Shown: positions 24,632 to 36,798, numbered from the stretch's first letter. The stretch is 64,000 bases of DNA from Cocos nucifera (GCA_006176705.1 QRFJ01000022.1:2445161-2509160); one strand, 5' to 3'. Made by a program: numbers and translations. Notes: a model not told the origin generated them from the letters alone.

Positions 24632-26777
24632 ATGAAGGCCTCCAATAGCTTCCTCATACTCTCCCTTCTCCCTCTGCTTGCTCGTATAGCCCATGGGTGG
24701 GATTTGTCACCTACTTTTTACGAATCCAGCTGCCCGAACGTACACGACATTGTGCAGAATGCAATGGAACAGGCCATCAGCAAGGAGCCAAGGATGGGCG
24801 CTTCCATCCTCCGCATGTTCTTCCACGACTGCTTTGTAAATGTACGAGATATTCCTTCTAGCTAGTTTCACTCCATAGATTTCATTCTATCTAGTTATTT
24901 CATGGTGTTAAAAGAGGCTTCTAAATGGGTACCACAACCAATCAATAGCAAAAAAACCAAGATTCATTAGCTGTATTTATTATCCTAAATTATTTAAAAT
25001 ACACGGTGCCACACCACACAATGCTTTTACCACTTCATCAAATTAAGCTGAGATCTAAAAGCAGTGTCTTGCAATATACAGTGCCAACAGAATTATTATT
25101 ATTATTATTAACTATCACTACTACTACTACTACTAGTCATTGTTTTCTGTGGAAGTATTTATGGTAGAAGTTGGTTTGTTTAGTCATTAGCATGTAAAAA
25201 AGCTTAAAATAATTCTTTGCATGCATCTCAAACTCCAAATGTAGGTGCAATACCTTGTCAAATTTTTCCGCTTCTGACCCCAAAACATGCTGGCACGAAG
25301 GAACGTGCCCTTCAACAAAATTAATTTTGTAGTTTTCTAGCATTTCCTCGTAATTATACAGCTCTATGGCAATCTTCTATTCTCACAAGAAGCATAGTTT
25401 TATATAACACCAAATATGACAAAACTATCGTCGTGCCGATCAGCTTGTTGGCAAAATCTTTGATGGTTATTTAAATACTATAAGTTTGAGACTAAAATCT
25501 CATTTTCATCAGGATTGGGATTAAGCTAGATTACCCCAGGTTACCCCTCCTCTGGTTGCGTAGCTCATTATTAGTGAACCTGATCTTATACCTCCATCTT
25601 TGATATAGAAAGAGAAGATGGACAGAGAACAACATAGCCATCGCATTTGATGGGCTATTATAATATTTGCAGCAAAGGATCATCCAGGTTAGATGCAACT
25701 TGCACACATTAATGTTGATTTTGATTTGTCATGTACAGTAAATTTGAAAATTAAAGAGTACGTATTAGCAGAGAGTTTGTATCATATTGATGATCATTTT
25801 TTTAAAATTTTTGAATATATATATATATATATATATTTTTTCCCAGTTTTTATTTCAGACTTTCATGTCCCTAGCTAATAATTGATAAACAAGACATTCT
25901 CCTTCTGAAACTTTCAGGGATGCGATGCTTCTCTTCTCCTGGATGATACACCGACGTTCACAGGCGAGAAGAGTGCGTCTCCCAATTTATCTATTCGTGG
26001 TTATGAACTCATCGACGACATCAAATCTCAAGTTGAAGAAGCATGCAAGGCCAACGTATCGTGCGCCGATATCCTAGCCCTCGCAGCACGTGATGCTGTC
26101 GGCTTGGTAAGTGCATCATGACGTACGTCAACCCCATGGTTTTTAAATCTTCTCCTCCCTTCCCATGTGCTAGAAATTGCTATAACTCGAAATATGATGC
26201 GCATCACGGGATATACATCTCACAGCTTGGTGGACCAAATTGGACGGTGGATCTGGGCCGCCGAGATTCGAGAACGGTAATTCAACAGCAGATCAACAGC
26301 CTGCCTCCCCCGACGGCCAGCCTTTCCACCCTCATCACCTTGTTTGCAGCCAAAAATCTCAGTCCTCAGGATATGACGGCACTCTCTGGGGCGCATACTA
26401 TTGGCTTGGGCCAATGCAAAAACTTTCGTGATCACATCTACAACGATACCGACATCGACCCTAGCTTTGCCGCCATGCGACAGCAGAGCTGCCCATTGTC
26501 TGGTGGCGACGGAAACTTAGCTCCTATAGATGACCAGAGCGAGAATAGCTTTGACAACAATTACTTCACGAACCTTCTCGCCAAGCATAGCCTCTTTCAT
26601 TCAGACCAGGAGCTCTTCAACGGCGGGTCCCAGGATCTGTTGGTCTTGCAATACAGCAATAACCCCGCCCTTTTCTTCAATGACTTCACCACTGCAATGG
26701 TGAAGATGGGGAGTCTCATCCCGATGGATGAAACCAACACAGAGATCAGATTGAACTGTAGGAATGTGAATTCATGA
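24632..26777 (+). CDS. Class III (secretory) peroxidase, gene 1, three exons
   Basis: It is a heme peroxidase of the plant secretory pathway, which uses H2O2 to oxidise phenolics and related substrates in the cell wall or vacuole. Exons 24632-24841, 25918-26106 and 26226-26777 join in phase 0 with GT/AG borders and give 316 residues. Residues 1-22 are a signal peptide ending in AHG, and the mature protein opens WDLSPTFY. The distal heme motif is FFHDCFVN (end of exon 1) and the proximal motif is LSGAHTIG. All eight conserved cysteines are present (in SCPN, HDCF, GCDAS, EACK, VSCAD, GQCK, QSCPL, LNCR). The third intron usual in this family is absent. It is less similar to genes 2 and 3 than they are to each other. 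Intron 1 is long (1076 bp) and holds AAT, ACT and TA microsatellites. The physiological substrate cannot be read from sequence. Confidence 0.95.
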
Positions 26778-26813
26778 TGATTTCTGGATCGAGAGTATGT
26801 TAAAATGTAACGA

Positions 26814-26819
26814 AATAAA
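26814..26819 (+). terminator. Possible poly(A) signal of peroxidase gene 1
   Basis: AATAAA lies 37 bp after the stop codon in an AT-rich context. Plant poly(A) signals are loose, so this is only a candidate. Confidence 0.4.
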
Positions 26820-26829
26820 TTATTTGGGA

Positions 26830-27880
26830 GAAACTTTATTTTGTTCTTATATGCAATAATCGATCCACTAGAATGGATATGATAGTAGAGTTATATCTGC
26901 TGTGGAATCGATGTTTGCTTATGTATCACCTTCTTATCATTAATCTACTTTTTGAGGAATATTTTTTTTTAAAAAAAATTATCCATAAATCATATTGGTG
27001 CTGCTTGAGCCACTTGCCACAGCCACTTGGATCCAAATTAGGTACCTCTTGTGCGAGAAAAAAAATCTATGAAGCATGATCATGTATATTACCGGCTCTT
27101 TTGCAATCAGTGAAACTTTTGAGATCAATTTGTGAGTTAACATAGCATTTGAGCTTATGTTTGCTAGAGGTCACAAGTTTTCCATCTTGATTCTAGTTAG
27201 TTATATAATTATTTAAACTAAATAGCTCAAGCTTTGGGACATCATCGCTCTTTTGGAAGATTCATATTATATGCCGCATTTCCAACATCGTAGTCTTTTT
27301 TATTTATTCTCTCTTGCAAGCCAAAAGAAAGCCGAACCAATCCACATAATTTTCCTAAGAAATTACCAATAATCAAACTTTCTCCTCCCTTCTAGCTATA
27401 GTTCATTTTGAGTCCCAGCAAATGAAGGAATCATCTTTGTTTACAAATGCATCCAGCATCTGTATGCCTCTAGCTTAGAAGAGCAATTTGATAGCTCGCT
27501 TCTTCTTCTTCTCCTTCTTTTTAATAACATCTTACAAATAAGCATTTATTTTTTATCGTTTGGTAAAAATAAGATCTGCTTTTACAAATTGCCATGCATC
27601 TTTTGCATATCACTTGTGCATGAGCTAGGAACTAAAAAATATTAATAACAAATCTGAGCCTAGAAGTAAACATGATCTAGAGTTTAAAAATGTGAAGTTG
27701 CAGCACTCAATCCAACAACCAGATCTCAATCTCCCCATCTTAGATTCGAGACACTTGCACAAAAAAAAAATATTAAAAGGAGTAGGGTATTGTCATGTAG
27801 GTAAACAAAGTCACAATGATTCAAGTTGGATCAGGTTCGTGTGCAGCACTAGTATTAAAGACCAACGTATGACAAATTCA
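26830..27880. other. Intergenic, 3' of peroxidase gene 1
   Basis: AT-rich sequence with no supported gene. Short frames at 26873 and 27692 show no family features. Confidence 0.4.
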
Positions 27881-28700
27881 ACCCAACTCACCAATGGTCC
27901 TTGCAAAAACCCACTAGCAGGTCAACGAGTCAACTTAGATGCAATTTGGTAGAAAGAAAGCATGAAGGGTTCAACGTACGATGTACAACTATTCAAGCAT
28001 TCAAGGGCGGGTCTTCGAATGTGTCAAAGGTTAAGGTCATTTTTATCCAGTCAAAAAAATATATTTATATTGAAAATATCCAATTTACAAATAGCATAAT
28101 CAGTGATCCTTTTTTTTCAGATTTATCGTACAACTTCCAGGACATTGAAAAAAAAAAGAAAGAAAACCCAAGTCTTGTGATGGCATCATCCAACTTGGAT
28201 GGCCGTAGGATATTGCTGGCCTCTTTCTCGGAGTAAATCAGAGAATATCGGGGTTGCATCCTGCGAACCAAAGAAGTGGTCGCCTTCCTTCCTGTGGCTC
28301 CATTGGATCATCCATCGCATAGCTATCAAAACGACCAATGGATGATCCAACGGTGGATTTGAGCAAAGTTAGGTGAATCCTTCTGCACAAAAGATCCAAC
28401 CCTGATCCAGCATGCTGTAGAGTGCATGCGCCGCTGGATTGGATGAAGAATATATGCTCGCCAACCGGTATGCTACAACTTATGTTTACTAGAACTTAAT
28501 ACAATACAGAGCTCAGATCCGAAACCAACGTAAGATCTTAGAAATTGAGCATTAAATTGGCCGCTAGATCATTATTCATACACTGAAGCCATTATTGTAC
28601 CAAATGAATATGATATGTTGAGCTTTTTTAAATCCTTCCAGATTTTATGAGAAGATTTTTCATTTATATAAAATATATTTTTTGAATGATGCATTGTTGC
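27881..28700. repeat. Duplicated intergenic segment, copy 1
   Basis: It matches 35460-36070 over most of its length, for example GGGCGGGTCTTC followed by a GTGTCAAAGG-type word, and CCAAATGAATATGATAT near both 3' ends. It includes a short inverted repeat at about 28304-28350 (TTGGATCATCCAT and its inverse). It separates gene 1 from gene 2; the second copy follows the peroxidase relic at 35030. Small frames in it are not conserved as protein. Confidence 0.75.
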
Positions 28701-29266
28701 AGAAGTAGAACTCTGGTTGTTAGTGCTAGCTCGGAATGAATTTATCTACTGTACTAGTCAGCGCCGTCTACTAATTTACCGCTTGATCTTTATTAATCTA
28801 CTTTCACATGCCACAAATGCTATTTGTTGCAGCAGGCCGCCAGACCCTATCCGTCTCCTTATCCAAACACTTGTCACTGCTTGTCTGGTCTCGCAAGAAT
28901 CTCAAATTCCAGCTGTAGCAGCTGGCCCTGCCAACCTCTTTATGCGATCCCATGTGACGTTGTCACCCAATACATAAGTGACACCGTGTCACCCCAAAAG
29001 AAAAGAAAAAAAAAAAAAAGCAGTGTCAACTAGGACCGGACGTCCTCGTCGACATGATCAAGCTATTTTCTCATTATGTTATTCAAATCATTTTTTACAA
29101 GAACAACTTAAATTAGTCGATGTCCTTTACTCGAAAACCCAATCAAAAAAAAGGCAGCTCCACGCTTTTAAAAAAAAAAAAAATCCTATACGACATGATC
29201 CAGCTCCACCATGCTCCTGTTGACCAATATATGTAGATAGGTGCATGAACCTTTAATCATATATAG

Positions 29267-29317
<51 letters not shown>

Positions 29318-29735
29318 ACGCATTCACTTAGAACGGGTTAGGACCGACGAAGATGGATTTGATTAATTTCGTCACATGTTAATGAATGATTGGGATGGGT
29401 AAAGAGCTTTTTCACTCCAAAACGTGACGCCACCTTACCATGTAGTAAGTCCAAGACATGGAAATGTGACCAAAGTTTGCTGATCAAAACAAGCAACCAA
29501 ATTGGTAGCGTAATCCAGAGGAAAAGAAAACGACAATCAAGAGCGTCGGCTCTCATCTTATCGCAAGTCAAACATCAGTTCCCGTGAAACTCGTTGAAAG
29601 AATCGGGTTTACTTGTTCGTCCATCGTCGTGGATGCATCAGAAAAGAATATATCAAAAACCATAGTTTGTTCGACGAAGCCTGAATTCCAGCACGAGTTG
29701 CCAATAACTTATGCAGGAAATGCATGGAACCACAC
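28701..29735 (+). promoter_or_regulatory. Upstream region of peroxidase gene 2
   Basis: This region is shared in large part with 51950-52705, upstream of gene 3, which indicates duplication of the promoter with the gene. It contains a GATA then GA microsatellite (29262-29316) not present at gene 3. TTGAC cores occur near 29219 and (as GTCAA) near 29566; these are possible W-boxes. No gene is supported here. Confidence 0.55.
29262..29316. repeat. Compound microsatellite (GATA)n(GA)n
   Basis: About seven GATA units are followed by about fourteen GA units, roughly 540 bp upstream of the gene 2 ATG. The corresponding place upstream of gene 3 lacks it. Confidence 0.85.
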
Positions 29736-29742
29736 TATAAAT
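29736..29742 (+). promoter_or_regulatory. Probable TATA box of peroxidase gene 2
   Basis: TATAAAT lies 116 bp before the ATG, in the same context and at the same distance as in gene 3 (52706). Confidence 0.75.
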
Positions 29743-29851
29743 GCAAGGACGTGGAAAGGCGTTTCCATCGCATTCTCAACTCAAGCTTCTTCTATAGCCA
29801 CATCAGAATAAGCTCAAGCAATTCTGTAGCCACCCTTAACCGTTTCGAGCC

Positions 29852-31431
29852 ATGGCCTTGTTCTCTAACACATTCCTCGTGCTCTCCATCCTCTCTCTTC
29901 TAGCTTGTGCTGCCAGTGGAAAGTTGTCACCTACGTTTTATAGCCGTAATTGCCCAAACCTGCAGAGCATGGTGAGTTCGGTCATGGCACAAGCTGTTCA
30001 AAAGGAGCCGAGGATGGCTGCGTCCATTCTTCGCCTCTTCTTCCATGATTGCTTCGTAAATGTGAGCCAATAATCCTTTTCCCTGTGTTTCCCTTACTTC
30101 TAAGCATCCGTTCTGCTTCTTTCTTTCTGTTTTTTTTTTTCCTTTTCCTGTCAAATTTTTTGCTGGTATCCGTAGGAATGCAAAAGATCCAGGCTTGGGC
30201 CGAGGATATGTTCGAACAGTTCTAAAGGGCCAACCCCATGACCATGAATGGATGATCCAAAACTAGGCCCACAAACTGTACCATTTGCATCCGTTAATGG
30301 ATCATATGGCTAGGTCCACTTGGATACAAAAAAAAAAAAAGGCTGGACTCCATGATCCATGCAAGGCTATGAACTTTTTTATCATTTCACCCGATCCACT
30401 ATTTATTGTATCTGGAAAAAAAAAAACCCAGCTCTATGAGCTACACGATGTACATATGTTGTGGAGGACTTGTTTTCTTTCTAAATAACTAAGCAGCATA
30501 GTTCAGCATTAACATAGGTTTAGAGTTACCATCTTTTTTTCTCTGTCTGTCATTTCCTCGCTGATGTTTGGCAAACACTCTATTTGAATCAGGGATGTGA
30601 TGGATCTATCCTTCTGGACGACACGCCAACATTCACCGGTGAGAATAGCGCTGGCCCAAACGTAAATTCTGCCCGTGGGTTTGAAGTCATCGACGCCATC
30701 AAAACCCAGGTCGAAGCTGCTTGCAAAGCCACCGTATCATGCGCCGACATCCTGGCACTTGCCGCACGCGATGGTGTCTCTCTGGTCGGTATCAGAAACA
30801 AATCCTTGCCACCCTCCTTTTTCACGAGACAAATTAATGACGAAGCGAAGCTAACAAATACGATATTCGATCCCTGCAGGTTGGCGGACCAAATTGGAAT
30901 GTGCCTCTGGGTCGCAGGGATGCGCGGACGGCGAGCCAGAGCGCGGCAAACAGCAACCTCCCCGGCCCCGGCTCGAGTCTGTCCACCCTCATCTCCATGT
31001 TCGCGGCCCAGGGTCTCAACGCTTGGGACCTGACCGCACTGTCGGGAGCGCACACCATAGGGCGAGCGCGGTGCCGATCTTTTCGCAACCGCATCTTTAA
31101 CGAGGCCAACGTCAATGCCAGCTTCGCAGCCTTGCGGAAGCAAACCTGCCCGGCTTCCGGTGGCGACAACAACCTGGCCCCCTTCGATATCCAGACCCCC
31201 GACCGGTTCGACAACGCCTACTACCAGGACCTCGTGAATCAGCAGGGGCTGCTGCACTCGGACCAGGAGCTCTTCAATGGTGGGTCTCAGGACACGCTGG
31301 TCCGGGGGTACAGCACCAATCCTGCATTGTTTGCGAGGGACTTCGCGGCGGCCATGATCAAGATGGGGAACATCAGCCCGCTCACCGGAAGCAGTGGGGA
31401 GATCAGATTGAATTGCCGGAAGGTTAACTGA
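29852..31431 (+). CDS. Class III (secretory) peroxidase, gene 2, three exons
   Basis: Exons 29852-30061, 30593-30784 and 30880-31431 join in phase 0 and give 317 residues. The signal peptide ends near CAASG and the mature protein opens KLSPTFY. The distal heme motif FFHDCFVN, GCDGSILLDD, the proximal motif LSGAHTIG and eight conserved cysteines are all present, so an active enzyme is expected. The third family intron is missing, as in gene 1. The donor site of intron 2 is GTCGGT, a weak match to consensus, and intron 2 (95 bp) has no in-frame stop near its start. Gene 3 is nearly identical, with a few substitutions. Codons in exon 3 are markedly GC-rich compared with the flanks. The AT-rich surroundings and intact frames suggest the gene is under selection. 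Confidence 0.95.
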
Positions 31432-31463
31432 TAACGCCTTATTGCATTGGACATAATTTAGAG

Positions 31464-31469
31464 AATAAA
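31464..31469 (+). terminator. Possible poly(A) signal of peroxidase gene 2
   Basis: AATAAA lies 33 bp after the stop codon. The corresponding site of gene 3 is altered by substitution, and another AAATAAATAAAT run occurs in both 3' flanks about 130-160 bp downstream of the stop. Confidence 0.4.
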
Positions 31470-32019
31470 AACTAGATCATAGTGTTAAATTGTAGTCGTG
31501 GACCCTGGTTTCATGGGGTTGCCAGTTGTATTAGTTGCTATCTTAAGGAGTGAAGCGAAAAAAATAAATAAATGAACGAATGGAGATTTTGACTGTTTGA
31601 GCAAACCGGAAAACACTGGCATTTGTAATTTCTAATGCTGTTTGATACGAACATTCTTAGGTTTGAACGGAGGAAAAAGGAGGAGAACGACGCATGGCAG
31701 ACTTATTTGTTATTTAACACCCAACAAAATCCAACCCGAATCCCATGCGGGTTCTCATGACCGGGTGCTGGAGAGGTGGGCGGCCATCGGCACCAAGTTG
31801 TTGCAAACCCACGTGCTGTCCGGTGTTTATTTGGAGTATTCTGGAACATTAGTCCCCAATAAGTTTAAATAACACTGCAACCTTAAATTTGGGCGAGGGC
31901 CGTTGAAACTTACCATGTATTCAATGGGCATTTGCCCATGGGGACCCAAGTTTGAAGTCCAATCAAGACTTGGATCAGCTAGGGAGTCCTCTCTCTCACA
32001 CACACACTTTATTTTCATT

Positions 32020-33600
32020 GCTCTCACACCTCCACTATTCTCCAAAATTTTAATTATCTTAGGGATTTTGTTTTCACTACTCTCAAATTTCCGCTATTCT
32101 CCACTGGATGAAATCTAGTGACCTTCAGTAGCGTTTCTTTTGCATTCAGGTTGGATTTTTATTGGATTTCTTTGTTAGAGCACAACCACAATCGACCACT
32201 CACTATTCATCAGCCCGTCCAATCTCTCCAACTTGGATCTCATCCGATCTCTTTAACTTGAATTTTGGTGGCAACACTAACAATTAATAAGATAATTATG
32301 TAACAAAGTAGAGCTACACTTGCTATGAAAAGCAAAGCTAACAAAGGCAACAAACTGGTCATACCCATTCCCACTTGGCAGCAACACCCTCATGCCTTTC
32401 TAGGCCATTATATATATATATTAAAAAAAAAAGGAAGAATCCATGAACTTGCTAAGCGGGCCTTGCAGAGTGCTTACACGACTAGTAAGATAGTACAAGC
32501 TGGTATTGCTCGGCTGTAACTAATATTCTCATATTACGCTAAAAGTTACTCAACTCAAGCTAAGTTTCAACATGATCCTACTAGTTAGACATGTACAAAT
32601 ATGGATGAATACAATTTAGATCCACTGTACTGAGGTCAAAAATTGCGAGAGTATTTTCTGAATTTTAGAGTTTACCGCACATGGCTAGTAAGTCCAAAGT
32701 GGAAACTAAATATATATGGGTTCCGTAGTGCTCTTTGTGGATGCAAATTTGCATGTTCCAATATGCATGGAAGAAGATGAGAGGAAGGAAAGAGGTTTTG
32801 AGGGACGTTATGCACAAAAGTATAGAAGAAAATATTTTATCATATCATACATTGGATATATCCACTCAGCGAAAGCTCGACGCCAGCTACAACTATTTTA
32901 TCTAATAAATTTAAATCCAAAGACCATCTTAATACTTATCTAATACTCACCCATAAACCAATTATGGTAATTCATTTTGAAGATTTATTATCCATTATAA
33001 CAAGTAATAAATAATACTGACATCCGTGATTTGGCAGCTAGCATTATCGATGCTGCAATACTACAGCAAAAAAATCTTGTTTCTTCACCTATACAATCCC
33101 AAGTTTGGATTAAATTTCCAAAAAAAAAAAAAAAATCCCTTGATCCATAGTTCGTTTAGTCCATGAATTTACTCTCGTGGCCAACAACATCCATACTGCT
33201 GTGGTTGTGATACGTGACATTGTGGTCTCAAATTGTCTTTTCCAGACATCTTAGGTTGATTATGGAGCACGTCCACTAAGCGATCATGTTCTACCATACA
33301 ATATATCTTGATCTACACAAACCACATCTAATCCAATTGCATACCACGTGGCTTCTCCATTCATGAACTCTTTCTTCTTCTTCTTCTTTTAGTAAAGAGC
33401 TACGGCGAGAACATACATTGTTAGCACAAGTATATCTGAAGTCAAGAGAAAAGATTAATAGGCTACACTCCCCGTTGCTTCCTAGCTACTGATAGATCAT
33501 CATCTGTATTCAATGTTGATGGCTCATTTGTCCGCATCTATGCAAAAGTTGGCTTAGGCCCCTAGCTTGATATATAAAAAATTATTAAAAGATTATACAA
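32020..33600. other. Intergenic, nothing recognised
   Basis: AT-rich sequence with an A tract near 33119 and small frames that have no recognisable features. Homology with the 3' flank of gene 3 ends near its start. Confidence 0.4.
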
Positions 33601-35020
33601 AAATAATATATTGTTACGAGGATTAGTGTGTACGTGTGTTTATCTTCACATAAATTATATGCTTGGAAGATCTTGGATATATATTTATATAAGATTAAAA
33701 GACTTGGATGATGTCTTTTATGTAATTTTTTTGGATGAGATTCTTGATATTATAAATAGTAACGTCGCAGACTTGATTTATATGCATATGGATTAGGGAA
33801 CACTGCATAGAATCTTTTGAGATCGGTGTTGCCGGGATTTAAACAGAAAAAATAATATACTTCTTAACTAATATTCACTTATGTCATACATCTTAACTAA
33901 TATTATTATCTAAGTTATCACACCCCTTTGGTTGTTGTCCAGTAGTCCCATTGAATCAAGCAAATTGGTTACAAGTCATTGCCTTGCGTTCAACTTTAAA
34001 AAGCCAGCATTTCCCAATGTTATCATGGGTGGGTGCTAAAAGGCTGCCAGCTTGCGACGACTCACTACAATCTCGTTTTACGTGCGTAGTTGCGTTGCAA
34101 AGAGACACCTTCTCTTGGATTCTTATTACCACATCAATTAACAACCTATAGAATGACTCGGGAACCGTTGCCGGTCTCTTTTTCATACATGCGGAGACTA
34201 GGGCTATAAACACAGTTACAAAATGTAAAAAATAAAAAAAAAAACCTCTTACATCTTAACTCAAGATTCTATAGCAATTTTTATTTTATCGTTATCTTGA
34301 AGCATGGTCTTCTCTGAGCTCATCTCTCTTCTTACTCAAGCTCCTCATAATCAATTATCATCTATATTTTTTATTTTTTAATAATATTAGATTTATTAAA
34401 TTAATTATCTAATAAAAATATATTTATTTTAAAAAATAAAATATATAAAAAAAATTTAAAAAAAATATGTGAATCCATATGGACATGTATTTAGTTCCAC
34501 ATCAGTTATTCATTAAATTTTTTTTTAAATACTTATATAAAATCGATGAATCCAAATAATATTTTCTTCAACTAGTTCTTCTGGATGAAGTTTGGATTAT
34601 TGTAAATGGTATTAGACCCAATCCAATTTATAACTCATGTGGATTAGAGGACACTGTAGTACAAATTCATTGAGGTTAATCATGAATTGATCGTAGTATT
34701 TAAGAATGGATTTGAAAGATTTTGAACTTTTATCTTGGTAAAAATCCAACCTTCCATCCATGTGGACTAAAGGATACTATAGCATAGTTAAACCATATAT
34801 AGCTCGATCGTAGTATCTATGAATGAATTTGCATGAAATTTTTAGATCTTTTGTCTGGCAAGGATGTCAAGATTTAAACAAGAGGAATATATAAAAATTC
34901 ATGTGGATCTGTGTTTAATCCTACGTCAGTTATTTATTAGAAATATTTTAAATATTTATGTAGGATCAAATAATCTAAATAATATTTTTTAACTAATTTT
35001 ATTTTAATATACTATGGTAT
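33600..35020. repeat. Degraded repeat units with LTR-like words
   Basis: Related blocks recur at about 33760-33850, 34620-34740, 34755-34870, 34460-34590 and 34880-35010. Examples are ATGTGGATTAG(A/G)G followed by ACACTG, and CAGTTATT(C/T)ATTA followed by an AAATA(C/T)TTATAT-type word. A word resembling the tRNA-Met primer site, TGGTATTAGA, lies near 34607. They look like nested remains of one LTR-type repeat, but ends and duplications could not be fixed. Confidence 0.35.
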
Positions 35021-35029
35021 ATCTCATAA

Positions 35030-35442
35030 CTTGATAGACCAATTTGGACGGTGGCGAACCTCACCACCCTTACCACAATGTTTTCAGCCAAAAATCCCTC
35101 TCCTCAAAATATGACCTAGGTCAATGCATCAACTTTCGTGATCACATTCTACTTAAAAAAAAAAAAACTTTCATGACCACATCTACGATGATACCAACAT
35201 CGACACTAGTGCCCTTTGTCTGATGGCGACAGCAACTTAGCCCCCATCGATGACCAGAGCGAGAATAGCTAGCTTTGACGGCAACTTCAAGAACCTTATC
35301 GCTAAGCATACCCTCTTTCACTCAGACCCGGAGCTCTTCAATGGCGGGTCCAAGGATTCGTTGGTGTTGCGACACGGCAAGGACCCCGCATTTTTATTCC
35401 CATTGCCATGGTGGAGATAGATGGGGAATCTCATCCGTTTGC
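35030..35442 (+). pseudogene. Peroxidase exon 3 relic
   Basis: The sequence follows exon 3 of gene 1: the GACCAATTTGGACGGTGG start, the CTTTCGTGATCACAT block, GATGACCAGAGCGAGAATAG and GACCCGGAGCTCTTCAATGG. Compared with gene 1 it has lost a segment of about 60 bp after the start. It also lacks the segment of about 30 bp that encodes the proximal heme-ligand motif (LSGAHTIG in gene 1), has an A-rich insertion at about 35155-35167, and carries several stops. Exons 1 and 2 are not found upstream. It is a dead fragment, closest to gene 1. Confidence 0.85.
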
Positions 35443-35459
35443 CGTGGTAAAGTCGGGGA

Positions 35460-36070
35460 ACCCAACCCACTAGCGGGTCAGGGGCCAGCTTAGATGCAAT
35501 TTGGAAAGAAGGAAGCATCGTGGTAGGGTTCAACGTACAATATTATGCGACCATTCAAGCACTGGAAGGGCGGGTCTTCCAACGTGTCAAAGGCTAAAGA
35601 CATTTTTATCCAGTAGAAAATATACATTTATATCGAAAATATCAAATTCACAAGTAACATAACCACGGATACATTTCTTTAAGAAATTTTGGTCGCATCT
35701 TGCATACCAAAGAAGGGTTTACCTTCTTTCTCATGAATCCACCATTGGATCACCTGCTGCACAGTTCTCAAAGCGCTCTGAATTTCATCATTCATGCCTG
35801 CACAGATCTCAAAGTGAGCGATGGATAATTCAACATTGGATCCATACGAAGTCAGGGAATTCTTCGAAAGATCCGAAACCTACGTAATTTGATCTTAAAT
35901 TTTGGGCATTGAATCTACCGACAAATATGTTGCAGGTTCCATTGTCCATATGGGAGCCATTCTTGCTCCAAATGAATATGATATCTTGAGCCCTTTTAGT
36001 CCTACCAGTTTATATGAGAAGATATTTCATTTATATAAAATCTTTTTTTTGAATGATGCATGGTTGGCAC
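35460..36070. repeat. Duplicated intergenic segment, copy 2
   Basis: This is the counterpart of 27881-28700, found after a peroxidase exon 3 in both places. Together with the relic at 35030 it marks the second copy of a block that once held a gene 1-like peroxidase. Confidence 0.75.
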
Positions 36071-36540
36071 AAGGTCTATGTGATACCAAGAAGTGCCTGG
36101 CAGAACCTACATATTTTTAATGCTTTCCTTATCCAGAGAGTTTTCTTCTTGGAGAAACAATTGGATGTAATTTATTCTTAAACAAAGGTGTGGAAGATAT
36201 TGATCCATCCAGTAGGATAGATTTAGTTTGTAACAATAGATTAAATGGGAATGGTAAAGGTTATGCTCATGTCAATCCATCTTGCGGTGGTGCGAGGGTT
36301 CCACATTGAACCAACTAATTAAGCAATTGAAAGTCAACTTCTGTCTTTAATCCTAAGCAGGCAGGCTCAGAGCTAATTATTTAAACGAAGACAATTAAAA
36401 AAATTTTAAAAAAGTCCAACAAGTTAACATGTAGTCCTGGAGAGCCCGTTTATAAGTTATGAGTTGTTTATATTTAATAAATGAAGTGGAAGCTGGTCTT
36501 CCCCTTGATGGTTCTTTGCGGATGATGATTAAGCACCGCG
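36071..36540. other. Intergenic
   Basis: No gene or repeat could be supported. Confidence 0.35.
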
Positions 36541-36549
36541 ATGGTCCGA

Positions 36550-36557
36550 TATATAAG
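36550..36557 (+). promoter_or_regulatory. Relic TATA box before peroxidase exon 1 relic
   Basis: TATATAAG lies 59-66 bp before the ATG of the broken exon at 36616. Its preservation fits a former gene start. Confidence 0.4.
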
Positions 36558-36615
36558 GGGACATGTGGCAACCCCCTCATCTCATCTAAATCCAGGCTCC
36601 AACCGCGACTCGGTC

Positions 36616-36798
36616 ATGGCCTCCTCTAATAGCTTCCTTCTCTTTCTCCTTTATACTGTGGCTCATGGCCAACTGTCACCTATGTGCCTGCTCAAACCCT
36701 CGGGGCGTCGTGCATGCAGCCATGGCCCAAGCCATGAGTAAGGAGCCGAGGATGGGTGCATCCATCTATGCTTGCTCTTCGATGATTGGTTAATTGTA
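36616..36798 (+). pseudogene. Peroxidase exon 1 relic
   Basis: It begins MASSNSFLLFLLYTVAHGQLS, a good signal peptide ending like that of gene 1, then shifts frame before the first conserved Cys. In another frame MAQAMSKEPRMGASI matches the family. The distal heme motif FFHDCF is destroyed by substitutions and a stop. No exon 2 or 3 follows before the retrotransposon R1, so it is a separate dead fragment and not the 5' part of 35030-35442, which lies upstream of it. Confidence 0.8.

Noticed and set aside
30589..31257. Minus-strand frame of 222 codons across peroxidase gene 2
   Set aside because: It is antisense to GC-rich exons 2 and 3 and crosses the intron. The same shadow occurs at gene 3 (53835-54380). 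No independent evidence supports a protein.
24632..31431. Genes 1 and 2 considered as halves of one fused peroxidase
   Set aside because: Each has its own TATA box, signal peptide, both heme motifs, eight cysteines and a stop codon.
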